Notes under the pieces: model-generated
Seen by the model: the letters and a program-made list of their open reading frames with translations, nothing else
What the model was told of the DNA's origin: nothing
Database searches by the model: none
Program-made: the position numbers and the translations under genes
NCBI GenBank assembly: GCA_030077755.1
Contig: JAQJZZ010000015.1
Span: 372,001 to 436,000, forward strand
From: Filosporella fistucella
Taxonomy: Eukaryota; Ascomycota; Leotiomycetes; Helotiales
Direction of reading: 5' to 3'
Length of the DNA stretch: 64,000 bases
Shown here: positions 22,172-34,312 of the stretch, one piece after another
How the letters are laid out: every line of letters begins with the position of its first letter
Numbering within the stretch: position 1 is the stretch's first letter

Positions 22172-24557
22172 ATGTCTCAGAACACTAGAGTTGCAAAAAA
22201 TCGGGCTTCTGGAAACGCTAGACGCCGCGATGGAGGCAGGACGCAGGTGGCATGCGTGAATTGCAAGGAAAGGAAGTTGAAGGTGGGTGGTGGGGACCAC
22301 CATGTCTCGAGCCTTCAAGTTCCAGTGAACACGATTAATTAAATATTACATACAGTGCGATGACCAAGTCCCTGCATGTGACCATTGTCGTCGATTTGCT
22401 CTTGGTAACACTATTTTTGCATCTTCCTGGACGAAAGTGAAGATTTTGGCTGATAACAGATTTAGTCTGCCTTGTAGAAGACCCATTTACCAAACGACAC
22501 CAGCCACGAAATTACATAGAAACCTTGGAGTATCGCGTGAGCATTCTCGAAAGCATTTTGAAAGAGACCCGTCCAGACCTCGCAGAGGATCATCTCTTTC
22601 AAGACGACTCGCATCATCAAGAAGCACAAACTAGTCCTATCTTACCTGGTACCGGCAACCATTCTGGCGGTGATTTGTCTTTACCCCGGATTCGCAACGA
22701 AGAAGACGGGCTTGATGATCTTGCCTCGCAGGTTGGCATACTGAGTATCAGTGCAGCAGGAGCAGAGCCTCATTATCTCGGCTCATCGTCAGCTTTTGCT
22801 TTCGCACGACTAATCAGCGCTTCCCTTCGTCAAGTGGTGTTAAGAAAGGATACTACAGATTCAACTTGTCAGGCTCAGGACGACTCCACAATGCCACCAG
22901 CACCTTGTACAATGCCTGATTACGATACTGCTCGGAAGCTCAGCAATGCTTATTTTGAAAATATTCATTCCCAGTACCCTTTCTTGCACGAACCGACATT
23001 CAGAAGATGGGAGGGGGCCCTCAACAATACCTCTGAAGCTCCCACGATATCTACATTTGACCCAATTCCGTTTTTCTTTCTGAACATAGTAAGCCAATCA
23101 AATTTGTCTGGAATTGTCCCCAACGCTCAATTTTTTAGGTGTACGCTGTTGGCGCACTCATTTTGCCCGGCACTGGATACTCAGCAGAGGTAAGCCAAAA
23201 TCCCGAGAGGCTCGTGATAGGCTGATTCTTTTATAGAGGCTGTATATTTCGGCACAGATTTATATTGATTACATATTACAGCGTGAGAATTTGGAGACGA
23301 TACAGGCGATTCTTGGCTGCGCAGTCTATTCTCTCCGGTCGTCCACTGGTACATCCCACTGGTGAGAACTGTTGAGTCCCACGTGAAGTATATATCTAAC
23401 AAGATGAAGGAAATTGGCTGGTCTAGCACTTCGACAGTGCATTGACCTTGGCTACCATCGCAATCCTCGTCGTCTTCGAATGGTAGAAACCCAATTGCGA
23501 TCAGACCTACGAAAGCGAGTCTTTTGGTGTGCCTACGCGATGGAGTGTAAAGCTGCCATCATGCTGGGTCGTCCAATAAGCATACCTTACCAGGAAATAG
23601 ATGCGGAGGTAAGTAACTCTGCGCAAGATGAATGCCTTTTTAACCATATGATAGTTCCCAATGGACATAGATGATTCATGCATTTCGGAGTACGGTATCT
23701 GCGGTACACCACGAACGGTTCCAAGTGATCCGCCAACAAACATGACCAGAGCACTTCAATCGTTCAGAGTCAGACGCATATGGGCAAAGATTCATAGCAA
23801 CCTGTACTCTGATATATGTAGTCCTGGTCCTGTCGTCAGAGATCAGCACATTGGAGAATTGCGCTCAGAAATTGAGGATTGGCGAGCCTCAATACCTCCA
23901 TTGAAGCCCCCTTCGGGCAAAGCGCTCTCACTATTCATGACTACAGATTCTTTTGATATGGATTATAATTACAGTATCCTGCAACTCTACCGAATCCAAA
24001 TCATCGATCGTAAGAATGGAGCCACCGATGCTACTTTTCTCACATGTCTACAAGCTGCGGAAAATACCTGCCGCAGTTATCGGCGCCAATTCTCCAACAG
24101 ACCAACAGCCTACACGTGGGATGCACTGCACGAGCTATTCCTTGCTGGATTGACATATTTACACTGTCTCTGGACATCTGCCGCGGCCCGCGCAGAAACA
24201 CCTCAGAATGTGGTGAGCAATACTTGTATCGACTGTACCATCGTTTTGGTGATGATAGCAGAGCGCTGGGCCTCTGCAGCGCCATATCGAGATATTTTCG
24301 AAGCTCTTTCTCGTCATACTCTGTACATGCTGGGAGAAAATAACCTTCAACAAGCGCCATTACCGGGCAGATTCCCGCCACCAGATATTGGCAATGGGGA
24401 CTTGTCTCAGTGGATATCGTGCATCGCAAACACTGGAGTGTACGGTACTTACGATGGCTTGCTGACGAGTTGGATGGGAGATCTCCTAGATGGAGAAGAT
24501 ATTTGTGATCTCGGAAGCGATGCGAATAATAATGCTGATGTCTGCTACCTCGATTAA
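22172..24557 (+). CDS. Zn2Cys6 transcription factor with fungal-specific TF domain
   Basis: Seven exons fit in phase: 22172-22282, 22356-22404, 22460-23088, 23139-23189, 23237-23361, 23410-23608, 23655-24557, giving 688 residues. The first three build the zinc cluster: CVNCKERKLK, then CDDQVPACDHCRRFA, then the last Cys in LVCLVEDP, with spacing C-x2-C-x6-C-x6-C-x2-C-x8-C. A basic linker and a coiled-coil start (YIETLEYRVSILESIL) follow. The middle region has the fungal TF domain (YFENIHSQYPFLHEPTF; GLALRQCIDLGYHRN; LRKRVFWCAYAMECKAAIMLGRP). The small exons 4 and 5 are supported by the way they restore that domain. It lies between the oxidase and the MFS gene and probably regulates them; this is inference. 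Confidence 0.9.
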
Positions 24558-25154
24558 ACCTGCACATGTTGTGTTTTCTACGGAACTGCCGAATGGCGAG
24601 ATTACACAATGCCATGCCATAAGTGGATTTTGTTAAGGGGGTGGATCAGGGTAGAAGTGCTTGAGCGCAATTTTCGAACGTATTCCCTTGAAAAGCAACT
24701 TGCACCACAAGACAAGGTTTGCCTAGGACTAACATGTGCGCTACTCGGAAATTTCCGACTAGCGCGGATTGTACTTGCACCCGCCATGACAGTGAGTATC
24801 TACAGCATCCGACTAGTGTACAACATTACAATCAGTAAAGAGGAGGCTATCTTGAGCAATCAATGACAAAACGGTATCTTCCGAGGGGTTGGCTTTCATA
24901 TCTTGGGGCTGGAACAGAATGTGGAGGAGAGCTTCGCGATAACGACAGCCGCAGCACTAAAGATATTATTTATATCTACTTCTCGAGACTGTCGACAAAA
25001 GCAGACTTTGAGGAATGCTCTCCATCTCAAAATATACCCTCTCCCCTTTCGGTTTCCCCTTTCGTCTAGCAGTCTTCAAATTGTAGGACTTGCCCTAAAA
25101 ATCGAGATTGATCCGAAGCTGATAGTCTTGTAGCACCTTCAGCAACTGCCCTCC
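24558..25154. other. intergenic, no gene seen
   Basis: Between the regulator and the MFS gene, both on the plus strand. The open frames here are short, without domains. It should hold the 3' UTR of the regulator and the MFS promoter. Confidence 0.45.
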
Positions 25155-26932
25155 ATGTCTAACCCCGTCGATAGCAGCGTAAGTGCCTGGCCTCCGGGTA
25201 CTGTTAGACTTGAGGATTTACGCGCATCTGGAAATGGTATCATATTACAGCCAAGGCCAACTGACGACCCAAATGATCCCCTGAACTGGCCAAAATGGCG
25301 AAAGTATATCAACTTCGCGCTCGCATGCCTCTACGTTATTATGATAGCTGAGTGCATCAACGTTGCAACCCCGACTTGGGACCCAATGAACCTCGAATTG
25401 GGGTTCAGCTACGATATTCTCAATGACAGCTACGCCGCTGGATGTGCTTCCCTTGCTATTGGATCCGTCTTGCTCATTCCGTTCGCTCTCAAATTCGGTA
25501 GACGGCCCTTATATATCACCAGCACCATAGTACAGCTTATAGTTAGCATCTGGTCTGCCAAGATGAAGACTGTTGCTGACTTAATGCTTACGAATATTCT
25601 GCAATGCTTATTTGGAGCTCTTTCCGAGGTGATCGTTCAGATGACGATAGCCGACGTATTTTTCGTACACGAGCGAGGCGTAATGAATACCCTCTTCATC
25701 TGGTCCTGGAGTGTGTCTGCATCAATCGGACCGCTCATTGGTGGCTTTATCACGGACAATGAAGGTTGGCGCTGGGTCTGGTGGTGGAATGTCATCTTTT
25801 TCAGTGGTGTTCTTCTGATCATCATCTTCTGCTACGAGGAAACCAAATTCTGCCCTGCTATTTCCACTCCAGGAGTACAAACAGGAGATTCTGAAGTTCA
25901 AAAAGATAAGCAAAGCAAGGAATCCAAGATTGCTCAGCATGGAGATATGAAGACCGCTGTGAATCAAGACGATGCCGTGCAGGCTTCCAACTCAATCGAG
26001 GAAGGTCCAGTACATGTTACACATACTACGATCATCAACCCTGATATCAGAAGAAAGACATACTTGGAAAGACTGGCATTCACATCTCCATCATTCTCCA
26101 ACGAGTCAAAGAAGGATTTCCTCCGCCACATGTACAACCCATTGGTTATGTTGACAACCATCCCAGCTGTGGCGTTTGTGGCACTTGTTTATGGTATTTT
26201 AGTAGCTCTAGGTATGCTCTTCGTGCTATGGTATCACATCAGCTTGCTAATCTGGGGAATCAGGGGATGTCATGTCCACAACGTCGTCCACATACATGTC
26301 AAAGCCACCCTACAACTTTAATTCCAGTCAGATTGGTCTCATGAGCTTGCCTAGACTCATTGGTGCAACGATTGGTTCTCTCATCGTGGGACCAATGAGT
26401 GATTGGATCATCTTATACTTTTCACGTCGCAATAATGGGATATACGAGCCAGAGATGCGGCTCTGGTGTGTGCTTCCATTCGTCCTATGTATTCCCACTG
26501 GCTCTCTCATGTACGGGATCGGACTTAACAATGGAGTCGCGTGGCCTGTCACCGCCGTCGGGCTAGTTATCTACTGGATGGGTATTGCTCCTGTCAATAG
26601 TATGACTCTGACGTATCTCACAGACTCGTATGCAGATGTAGGTCAATTCGAGGCTTTTATAAAACAGTACTAATCAAATACAGATCATTGGAGATGCTTT
26701 GGTGGGTGTAACCGTGATACGAAATACGTTCAGCACTATCTTCATATTTGCTCTTTCGCCTTGGGTCCGTGCAGTTGGTATCAAATGGGCCTTGGTGACC
26801 ATCATTTTGATTGCCTGTTTCGTGTTGTCGTTTTTTGTGGTCTTCATCAGATGGGGCAAGTCCTTCAGGGTTCGCAGTGCTACGCGATATCAGCGTTATG
26901 CTCTCCAGCAGTATAAGGAACGGAGTGTGTAA
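25155..26932 (+). CDS. MFS transporter, drug:H+ antiporter-1-like
   Basis: Exons 25155-26211, 26264-26637 and 26684-26932 give 559 residues. The N-terminus holds DDPNDPLNWPKWRKY, the entry segment common to fungal DHA1-type carriers. The first helix bundle follows, with FGRRPLY after helix 2 and WSWSVSASIGPLIGGF in helix 5. A long hydrophilic loop (about residues 235-315) precedes the second bundle, which includes GPMSDWI and NSMTLTYLTDSYAD. About twelve membrane segments are expected. Related carriers move polyamines, organic cations or drugs. Being next to an amine oxidase and a zinc-cluster regulator, it may import or export the oxidase's substrate; this is inference. Confidence 0.9.
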
Positions 26933-28545
26933 GGTTAAGGGCTCATGCGTTAAGCAGACTTGGACTACCATAATACCTGACTCATATTCACTTGTGGGAC
27001 CTCGCGATAGTTCCTTCAGTCGTCGTGATAGTAGTCCCTAGGTTGCCTTATAGCCACAGCTATAGCTCTCAAAAATGTCCACTCGACGCCGAACACGGAC
27101 TCCAATTCTGTCTATGCATGCAACTTGTGTTTTTCAATGTCAAGGATATGACCCTATTGATATTTTCAAGACGTCCTAGGATTATGGAGCCTTCTGCCTA
27201 GAGTCGCTCCAGCTCTAAGACCCTAAAAACGAACTGGAAAGGTGTGCTGAGGATATGCGTGTTTGCTGCGCGTCTGTGATCATTTTTATTTTTTTGCTTT
27301 TTCTTCGGGTTGTCATTATAATCTGGGGAAAAAAAGACAGAAAAGAAGGTTTGGATTAAATATAAGAAAAAGAGCAGTCCGAATTTGATAAAAGGGGCTG
27401 CCAGCGAATAACTTTGTCTTCTATTTCGTTCGATTGTCTAGTATTTCGTGTGGCTTAAAGGAAGTGGCTCCCGTTTTCTTGCGAGTATCTTAAGACCATA
27501 AAGCTTGATAGATCATCCTCATCATGGCTGCTTCGGCAGGCTAAGCATTAATAACATCGCTCACTTTAATGCACCAATTCTCAATGAACTTGAATGCCAA
27601 AAAGGCAGCCACATATTCCCAATATACCGGATATTATCCCCTGATTTCCAGTCCAAGATTCGGATGGCGAGACAATTCTCCTCATTTTCGTGCATTTTAA
27701 CAAGGATATTCTTGTACTGCAAATCTCAGTGCTTAAATACTAGTGGTCGATTGTCGACGACGAGATCGCGAGATAAAGACTGCTATTAATCCTTGAAGCA
27801 GATCTCTTTTATTTTGAAATGGGCCAGATATCTGTGCTTTATATCCCGGGCAGTAGAAGAGATGGTGGGGCATGTGACTCTTGATAACTGAGCCGAAGAA
27901 GCCTGGGTGTGGGATTGCGGGTAATTTGGTGAATAATATTTTGGTCTTAGATAGAATTATTAACTTATTTTGCTTCGCGGGGATTTGGCCAAAGGGTATT
28001 AAGCTATTCCTCATCTCTAGAGTATGGGAGCTTGACCGGAGTAGCCATGATGATATATGAATCTAGATGGGATGTGGAGTTCGCTACTTGTTGATGCACA
28101 CCAGATGTGCTGGAGATTATATTGTTATGCAAGCGCTAGATTCAACCGATAGGGCAACGCTTGTGGTATGTCAATGGAATAGCTACAATGTTACCAAATC
28201 TGCGTTGTGACGCAGAGACTTCAAGCACCAGTAATTAGGATGTTGGTCATCATTGTCTCATGATCAAACACTACTTGTTCATATTCTTGAAGACAAAGTC
28301 CAAATCAAGTATCCGTCTTGAGTTTCTACCATCACGTCGGCCAAGGTCGTCGAATTGTCTAGGGCTATCCAATTCAAGCATTCGATTGAAGCATGGTGAA
28401 AATACGTAAAGACTCTGTTAATATAGATGACGGAACAGACCGTCAAAACATGCAGAAGCTCCTGAGAAGCCAGAATCGCCACCAATTCAAAGCTCAGCTC
28501 AACCTCCAATATGCAGTACCCCAGAACGGCAAAAAGAAAGGATGG
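26933..28545. other. intergenic, no gene seen
   Basis: About 1.6 kb of AT-leaning sequence. Open frames are short with no domain. Homopolymer-rich DNA lies at about 27270-27400. Confidence 0.45.
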
Positions 28546-28617
28546 TGGACTTGCAGGGAATCGAACCCTGGACCACTCCCATGCTAAGGGAGTATTATAC
28601 CACTAAACCACAAGCCC
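28546..28617 (-). tRNA. tRNA-Ala (anticodon AGC)
   Basis: The minus strand folds as a standard 72-nt tRNA without intron. The acceptor stem pairs GGGCTTG with CAAGTCC (one G-T pair), with discriminator A. The D arm contains GTTTAGTGGTATAAT, the A-box region. The anticodon arm is CTCCC-TTAGCAT-GGGAG, giving AGC. The T arm is CAGGG-TTCGATT-CCCTG, the B-box region. A T5 run follows within about 15 bases downstream on the minus strand, a fitting Pol III terminator. Confidence 0.97.
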
Positions 28618-29437
28618 AGTTTGTAGACAAGCTCGTCTTGATTGGATGATGTCGAGGGCGTTATTTGCGAATTTCAAGGCGGTCGATGAGATGTACGTGG
28701 CTGTTGTGTTAGACTGCAGAGTTTTAAGCGGGGCCGTAAAATCAAGGATGTGTTGGAAGGGCGGTCAGGACGAGTAGTGGAGAAGTCGGCGAAGCGAAAT
28801 GCCCTTGTGTACTACCTAGGCTTTGAGGTGAAAGAGATTTTGGATGTAGTGCGAAATAATGGTCAGAAAGCTGCTAGGAGTAGGAGGAGAGGAAAATTTG
28901 CGGGAGTATCAAGGCCATCTGCGGCAAGCTAAACTTCAATGCGGGAACATAACTTCAATGCAGCACTCCAAGAATCAAAGTCTCCTCCACAACCAAACAA
29001 TTTTCAGAGATCAAGTCCACGGGGAGAGAAAAACAATGTCTCGATATATATATATATATATATGGTACAGGTACTGATTGTAATGATTATGGCCAATGTA
29101 GAGAGACGTCCCCAGGAAATAATTGAAGTATGGCGCAAATGTATACATAGAAATATATATGTATCAGTCATAATTGTTAGAAAGTACTGTCCCACTGGAG
29201 CACTAACAGTATAAAGGTCAACAGAGGTTATAAGAAATAGACTCAAACTCGCCCAAGTAGTGAAATGCTAGTCCAACATGGCAGGCGTTGAAAACTGGAA
29301 GCAAATGGGTATTGACTATCCTATGTTTTTGTATGATCCACCCAAACGACCGCCAACTTTATGCGATGAATGCTCGACGTACTCAATGCTGGTCGTTCTC
29401 AAAAATATACCGCAAATTTCGAATCATGATGCAAGTC
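28618..29437. other. intergenic with a TA microsatellite
   Basis: No gene seen. It includes a (TA) run of about ten units at 29044-29063 and the 3' flank of the MED4 gene. Confidence 0.45.
29044..29063. repeat. (TA)n microsatellite
   Basis: About ten uninterrupted TA units, likely variable in length between strains. Confidence 0.8.
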
Positions 29438-30425
29438 TCAATCTTCATCTTCGTCGTCATCGTCATCGAACGTGTCCAACTGAAACTTTGGCGCCTCCTG
29501 GATCCGGCCACCAGATGGTCCTCCGCTCGCAATACTCATGCGCCTCTCGATCTCTCTCCTTCTATCTTCCTCCATTTTTGCTTGGTCAAGCTCTCTCAAT
29601 CTATCCTCCTCCTCCACCTTCCTCTTCATCTCAGCTTCTAGTTCGGCGCTCTTCTCTGGGTCAAACTCAGCCGGATCCTTGCCCTGATCAAGCAAGACCT
29701 GGATACTAGCCAATGCGCCTCTGCGGATGGATTCATCATTCGGCCATGGCACAAAGGGCACTGCTGATGCTGTATTGAAAAATGTTTCCCATTGACCAGC
29801 TGTGCTTGCTACCCCAGTATCTTGCGATGTTTGCGCGCTTGTAGCCCCAACAGCCGGAGTCGCAATATCGATATCCATAGCTGTTGAACTATTCACTGGT
29901 CCATCTACCCCATTTGCAGGAACGACCGGAGTCGTCGTGCCGTTTGTTTGTGGTTGTGATTGCCCATCTTTTGGAGAAGCATCTCCAGATCCACCGTCAA
30001 GATCTCGAATATTGGGTGGCAAGGTATATCTACTGATTCGGCGCGCATATGAGAGCAGTTCTGAATAAGATACGGGGTTCGAATTGGGAGGGAAACTGGT
30101 TGAAGGTATTGAAATGAGATCCTTGCGGGTTGTCGTCAAAAGAATCAGTGTATCGCGGATCTGGGTGTCGAGGGTAGCAGATTGAGCTCGAAGAGAGAGT
30201 ATTTTAGCATAGTTCGACTGATGTTTCGATACTGTATATATTGTTAGAATAGCAGACCATTGTTGGGAGATACTAACATTGCTCGAGGCCCTGGCTAAGT
30301 TCTGCGTCTGCTGTAACCAAATCATTCGCATGCGCTGGGTTTGGATTGTAGGTAGAAATAGAGGTTATGAGAGTCGCCAGTGCCTTCTCCACGCGCGCAA
30401 AATGTTTATCGATGACCTCGTCCAT
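29438..30425 (-). CDS. MED4: Mediator complex subunit 4
   Basis: Exons 30425-30278 and 30231-29438, joined over a 46 bp intron, give 313 residues. The N-terminus (MDEVIDKHFARVEKALATLI) and the following helices (KHQSNYAKILSLRAQSATLDTQI) form the Med4 helical core. The segment SYSELLSYARRISRYTLPP is the diagnostic MED4 motif. The C-terminal half is low complexity: Thr/Asn/Gly-rich, then WPNDESIRRGALASIQ, a charged helix rich in Glu/Arg/Lys, and an acidic end of Asp/Glu. Med4 belongs to the middle module of Mediator in the nucleus. Length and layout fit other ascomycete MED4 proteins. Confidence 0.9.
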
Positions 30426-31057
30426 GTTGTAAGCTGGAGTATATTATGGTGATCGAGTATCAGGTAGGTAGCTTTCAACGATCATCCATTCAGGTACCGA
30501 CTTTAGCGCGAATTTGATTTTGGGCACGTGGTCCCGTGACCGAACTTCTCTAGAACCTCGAGCTTCATTTTCATCAATTGTATTTTGCGAGGATTGAGAG
30601 GCCTTCATTGTCCTCTCGTACTTTGCTCTTACGTTCTATATCCGGCTATAACAATCAACGCTTTCGAAATTGAGACTACAGACATAACATTGAAATATTC
30701 ATCCTTGCCCTTCAAGCGTCTTTGCGTACAATCAGCTGAAATGGATTACCATCGCCAACAAATCAGAACTCGCAGGTCTTCATCCTTGCCGTTTCTCCGC
30801 GCAGAATTGGGGCCAGAATTGGCTGTAGATGGATGGCTCTACATTTTGATTGGAACTTCATGCCTTGAGACAACTTGCCAAGGGTAAGAATAAATAAGCA
30901 CTAGTCAGGTGCGGCTTCATTCAAACCACAGTTCAAGTACTGGCTGTTGGGAAGTCAACCTTGTAAAGTTGCATACAGGAACCGTCGCTCCTCTGAACAA
31001 TCCTATTATCTGCAGTTACTGTTTTTCTTGTCAAGTATAAGCCTCGGTTGCCCTAGA
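30426..31057. promoter_or_regulatory. divergent promoter region between MED4 and hemerythrin-like gene
   Basis: A 632 bp gap between two genes transcribed apart. A 100-codon frame at 30585-30887 (plus) has no domain and is left uncalled. Confidence 0.4.
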
Positions 31058-31941
31058 ATGGCTCGAAAACCGGCCAATATCACAAAGCAATGGGCTGACG
31101 GACCTTTCGAACTCCTCGAGACTCCAAGGAAAAAACACGATGTAAGCCTTTGCCTCAATTACCAAACACCACAACTAAGTTTGTGAGATCAGAGATCTGA
31201 AGACAGAGTCCGGAGCCATTGCCAGTGCCACAGCGATGGCCTTGGTCCATAATGTGTTCATTCGGATTCTTAATTGCATATATCTTCAAGCCCCAAATGT
31301 AAAGCTTGATCAAGATATTTCTGACTTCGCTGATTTCATGCACTCGTTCATTGTCACGGTGCACGAGCACCACGGAAACGAAGAGAAATTCTTTTTCGGG
31401 TGGCTGGAAGAATACATTGGCATTCCAGGATTCCTGGAAAAGAATGTCGAGCAGCATCAGGCTTTCAATGTCGGCTTAGAAGGATTCGAAGCTTACGTTA
31501 ATGGACTTAGGGCAAAGAAAGAGAAGTACGATGGAGCGAAGGTTCGGTCTTTGATCGATGCCTTCGCGCCAGCTTTGATGCTGCATCTGAATGAGGAGGT
31601 CAAGGTTTTTGAAGATCTCCAGAAGTATGATGATAAAATCAATTGGAAAGAATGGAATGCCAAAGTTGATAAAATTGCCGTGAAAGCAGCGGATACGGTA
31701 GATATCTGTCTAATGAGCCTGAAAGATTCCAGCTGACCACTCACAGGAATTCGAAGTCCCCGCAATGATGACCAACTTTGATGTCCCTTTCGAAGCGGAA
31801 TATCACTCTGCGGTATGGCCTCCAGTTCCATGGTATGCTAGCTTAATATTTCGATGGTTCTTCTTGCCGAAACACAAAGGTGCTTGGAGGTTTTCGTGCT
31901 GCGATGCATACGGATATCCGAAGGAGCTTGAATTTTTATAA
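31058..31941 (+). CDS. hemerythrin-like (HHE cation-binding) domain protein
   Basis: Exons 31058-31141, 31188-31697 and 31747-31941 give 262 residues. The core is a four-helix HHE bundle with metal-ligand candidates: His in ALVHNVF, the pair in VTVHEHHGNEEKFFF, His in VEQHQAFN and LMLHLNEEVKVFEDL. The last exon adds EFEVPAMMTNFDV, then WPPVPWYASLIFRWFFLPKHKG and SCCDAYGYPKEL, a C-terminal segment shared by fungal hemerythrin-like proteins; the 49 bp intron before it was found because the exon-2 frame would otherwise stop early. Hemerythrins bind a di-iron site and sense oxygen or iron or handle nitric oxide; the role here is unknown. Confidence 0.85.
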
Positions 31942-32346
31942 AGTGCCAAGGCACGGGTCATGGAGTAGTATGCACGGTTGCGCCCCTAGATTTGTCCTCT
32001 GGCCATGTTGAAGACATGCAAGGTATGACAGCACAGGTAAACTCCCTTCGATTGATACACGAGGTTGTGGTGCCATAACTTGAAAATCAAACAAAAATAA
32101 CTAGCCTGCTATCTTTTACGGAACAGTGGACAATTCAAGTCATGAACAGGACTGATCGAGCAAGCTGAAGACCATATCCTATCAGGTGATGATCACTGAC
32201 AGATCAGGTGATCAAGCCACATCAGTCCATCAAGACCTCATCAGGTCCACAGCGGTGTTTGCGGACATGTATATTTTCAAATCTAAATTTCTAAACCAAA
32301 ATTTTCATACTGCTCCATAATTCGAGAACGAGAAGCTTTCTGCAAA
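31942..32346. other. intergenic with ATCAGGT repeats
   Basis: No gene. Bases 32181-32246 carry several copies of ATCAGGTGATC/CATCAGGTCC-like words, partly palindromic (TGATCA). It lies about 100-165 bp upstream of the next start codon. Confidence 0.45.
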
Positions 32347-33050
32347 ATGGCAACTGCATCTAGTCCAGTGATCACACGCATCCAGTTCACACTGAACCCC
32401 TCTGTCTCTGTGCCTATCACTATCAATAGCATTGTCGCTACCATTACCAAGCCACTTCCACCAGGATATATAAGCGGTTACTGGGGAACCCATTTTGATG
32501 CTTCTCACACTGTGGAGTTGTGGACTTGTAAGTTGTCCTAGCTTTTGTCGCCACATGTTCACTAAGTCCTCCAGTGTGGACGTCGGTATCGACTGCTAAA
32601 GATTTCCTATCCTCCACAAAACACACATCCCTTGGCTACCACCTCACTCCTCTCCTCGCACCTGATACGAGGATTCAATCGCAAATCATCAGTTTCCCTT
32701 CACTGACTGTGCTCTCCTCAATTCTCCATTCCCCAGCTACAGAAATCCAGACATTCCTCGGTCCACAGAATGTCCATTTCCCGGAGAAAGCACCCGAGAT
32801 CAAGGGGTTGGTTGGGCAACTAGCTGGAAAGGTAGATGGTAAGGTTGAGATTTTAGTTGGCAAAGGTAAAGAGAAAGAATTGGAGAAGAAGAGAGCGGTT
32901 ACAGTTGCTATAGGATGGGACGATTCGGGTAGCAAAACCGAAAGAAAGGAGAGGGATATGAGAGATGGGTATAGATTTATGTTTTTCGATGACGAGGAAG
33001 AGAACGGAATTGAGAGGGAGAGAACTTGGGTTAAGTTTCAGAAGTTTTGA
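32347..33050 (+). CDS. conserved-looking hypothetical protein, possible dimeric alpha/beta-barrel fold
   Basis: Exons 32347-32527 and 32575-33050, joined over a 47 bp intron, give 218 residues. The first part (ITRIQFTLNP, then GYISGYWGTHFDASHTVELWT, then a Trp and a helix with AKDFLSSTKH) has the beta-x-helix rhythm and a conserved-type Trp of ABM/Dabb stress-response barrels, but no diagnostic motif. The C-terminal half is charged, Lys/Glu/Arg-rich. There is no signal peptide, so it is probably cytosolic. The function is unknown. The intron phase and codon use support a real gene. Confidence 0.7.
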
Positions 33051-34312
33051 GGATAAGTGGAATGATGGTCGGGGACTGGAAATATCTACGAACTCTAACA
33101 ATGAAAACTATGGCTTTGAAAGCAACGTCGTGTCATGAAGGCTAACAAATGAGAAAATTCAACTCCGAAACCTACAAAATTTGGATATCTCCGTGAGGCT
33201 CATCATCAAGCTACAGTGCCAATACGAGCCAAGGAACGCCTAGAAAAGGGGGATTCGATTCCACTTTGGCGGGGTAGATATAAATCATGTGATAGAATTA
33301 CAACCAAGACATTATGCACATCATTCAATGCATCAGCCCTATATAAATTGATGGGCCCTTCCAAGACGATGGAACCCAAAAGAGTTTGTGAAAAGAACCA
33401 ACATCTCTCGGATTCGCATTCCAACGCAGGGGTGGCAGCTTGATAAGCGCCAGTCAAATTGCACAGCCTCAATACGTTGGCCGAATCCAACTGCCCCGCG
33501 CTTGTCAGGTCTCGACGACATTCCGAACGAGGGGAATCGGCCTGTTCTGTCGCCTCCTCACTCCACTTCATGACATCGCGACCAAAGACAATTTCTTCAC
33601 CTCTGACGACGCTGCTGAGTTGGCTAAATACGAGCGGAAAGGAAAATAATTAGTTTGCAGAGCTTGCATCGTTTACGACGACTGAATGCGCCACGAGACC
33701 ACGGCGCAATAAGCCCGAGAGCCACGACAGCCAACTTTCTGTTCGGCCGCTCAGCTGTTGTACCTGCATATCTTCACTGAAATCCTTGGAAGAGAGTCGA
33801 TTATCAATATTGGTAATTCCTAGGGCGAAGAACGGCAGAGGAATTGGTAATTATTGCTGCTGCTTTGAGACCGAATACCGAGTGTGTTGCTGATATCTTG
33901 GCTGTGCGCAGATTGACCAGCCTACCGAAAGTCCCGAATACAACATTTAAGGCCGATTGCGAAAAGATTATCTGATAACAAAGAGGGTATGGAATGATTC
34001 ATTATTTGAGGGAGTCGTGAATAATTGCTTGCGCCGAACTGTGTTTGTGTTGATTCCAGTGCGCCATGAGTGACTGTGCCCACTTCAAGTGATTCACGAT
34101 TCACAGAATTGCAGACGACGAGAGAGAGAGTTGTGAATCACGGTTGGTGGTTGGAATACGAATCAGGCTGACTTTTGGGTTGCAGAATTAGTGACCGCAT
34201 TCTTCCCTAAATTCAAGGCCCGGCCTTTCGAATTAACAAACTCGCCCTACACCGAATTCCCCTCGCCCCATATTTCAAATCCGAACAAAGTCTTGAAGAA
34301 CACAAACACATA
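33051..34312. other. intergenic, no confident gene
   Basis: A 121-codon minus-strand frame with an ATG (33571-33206) has no domain and overlaps several others, so it is not called. The right end is the NCS-1 promoter, with a purine-rich GAGAGAGAG run near 34120. Confidence 0.4.

Noticed and set aside
33240..33300. GGATTCGATTCC word resembling a tRNA T arm
   Set aside because: The flanking bases do not pair into a T stem and no other tRNA arms are present.
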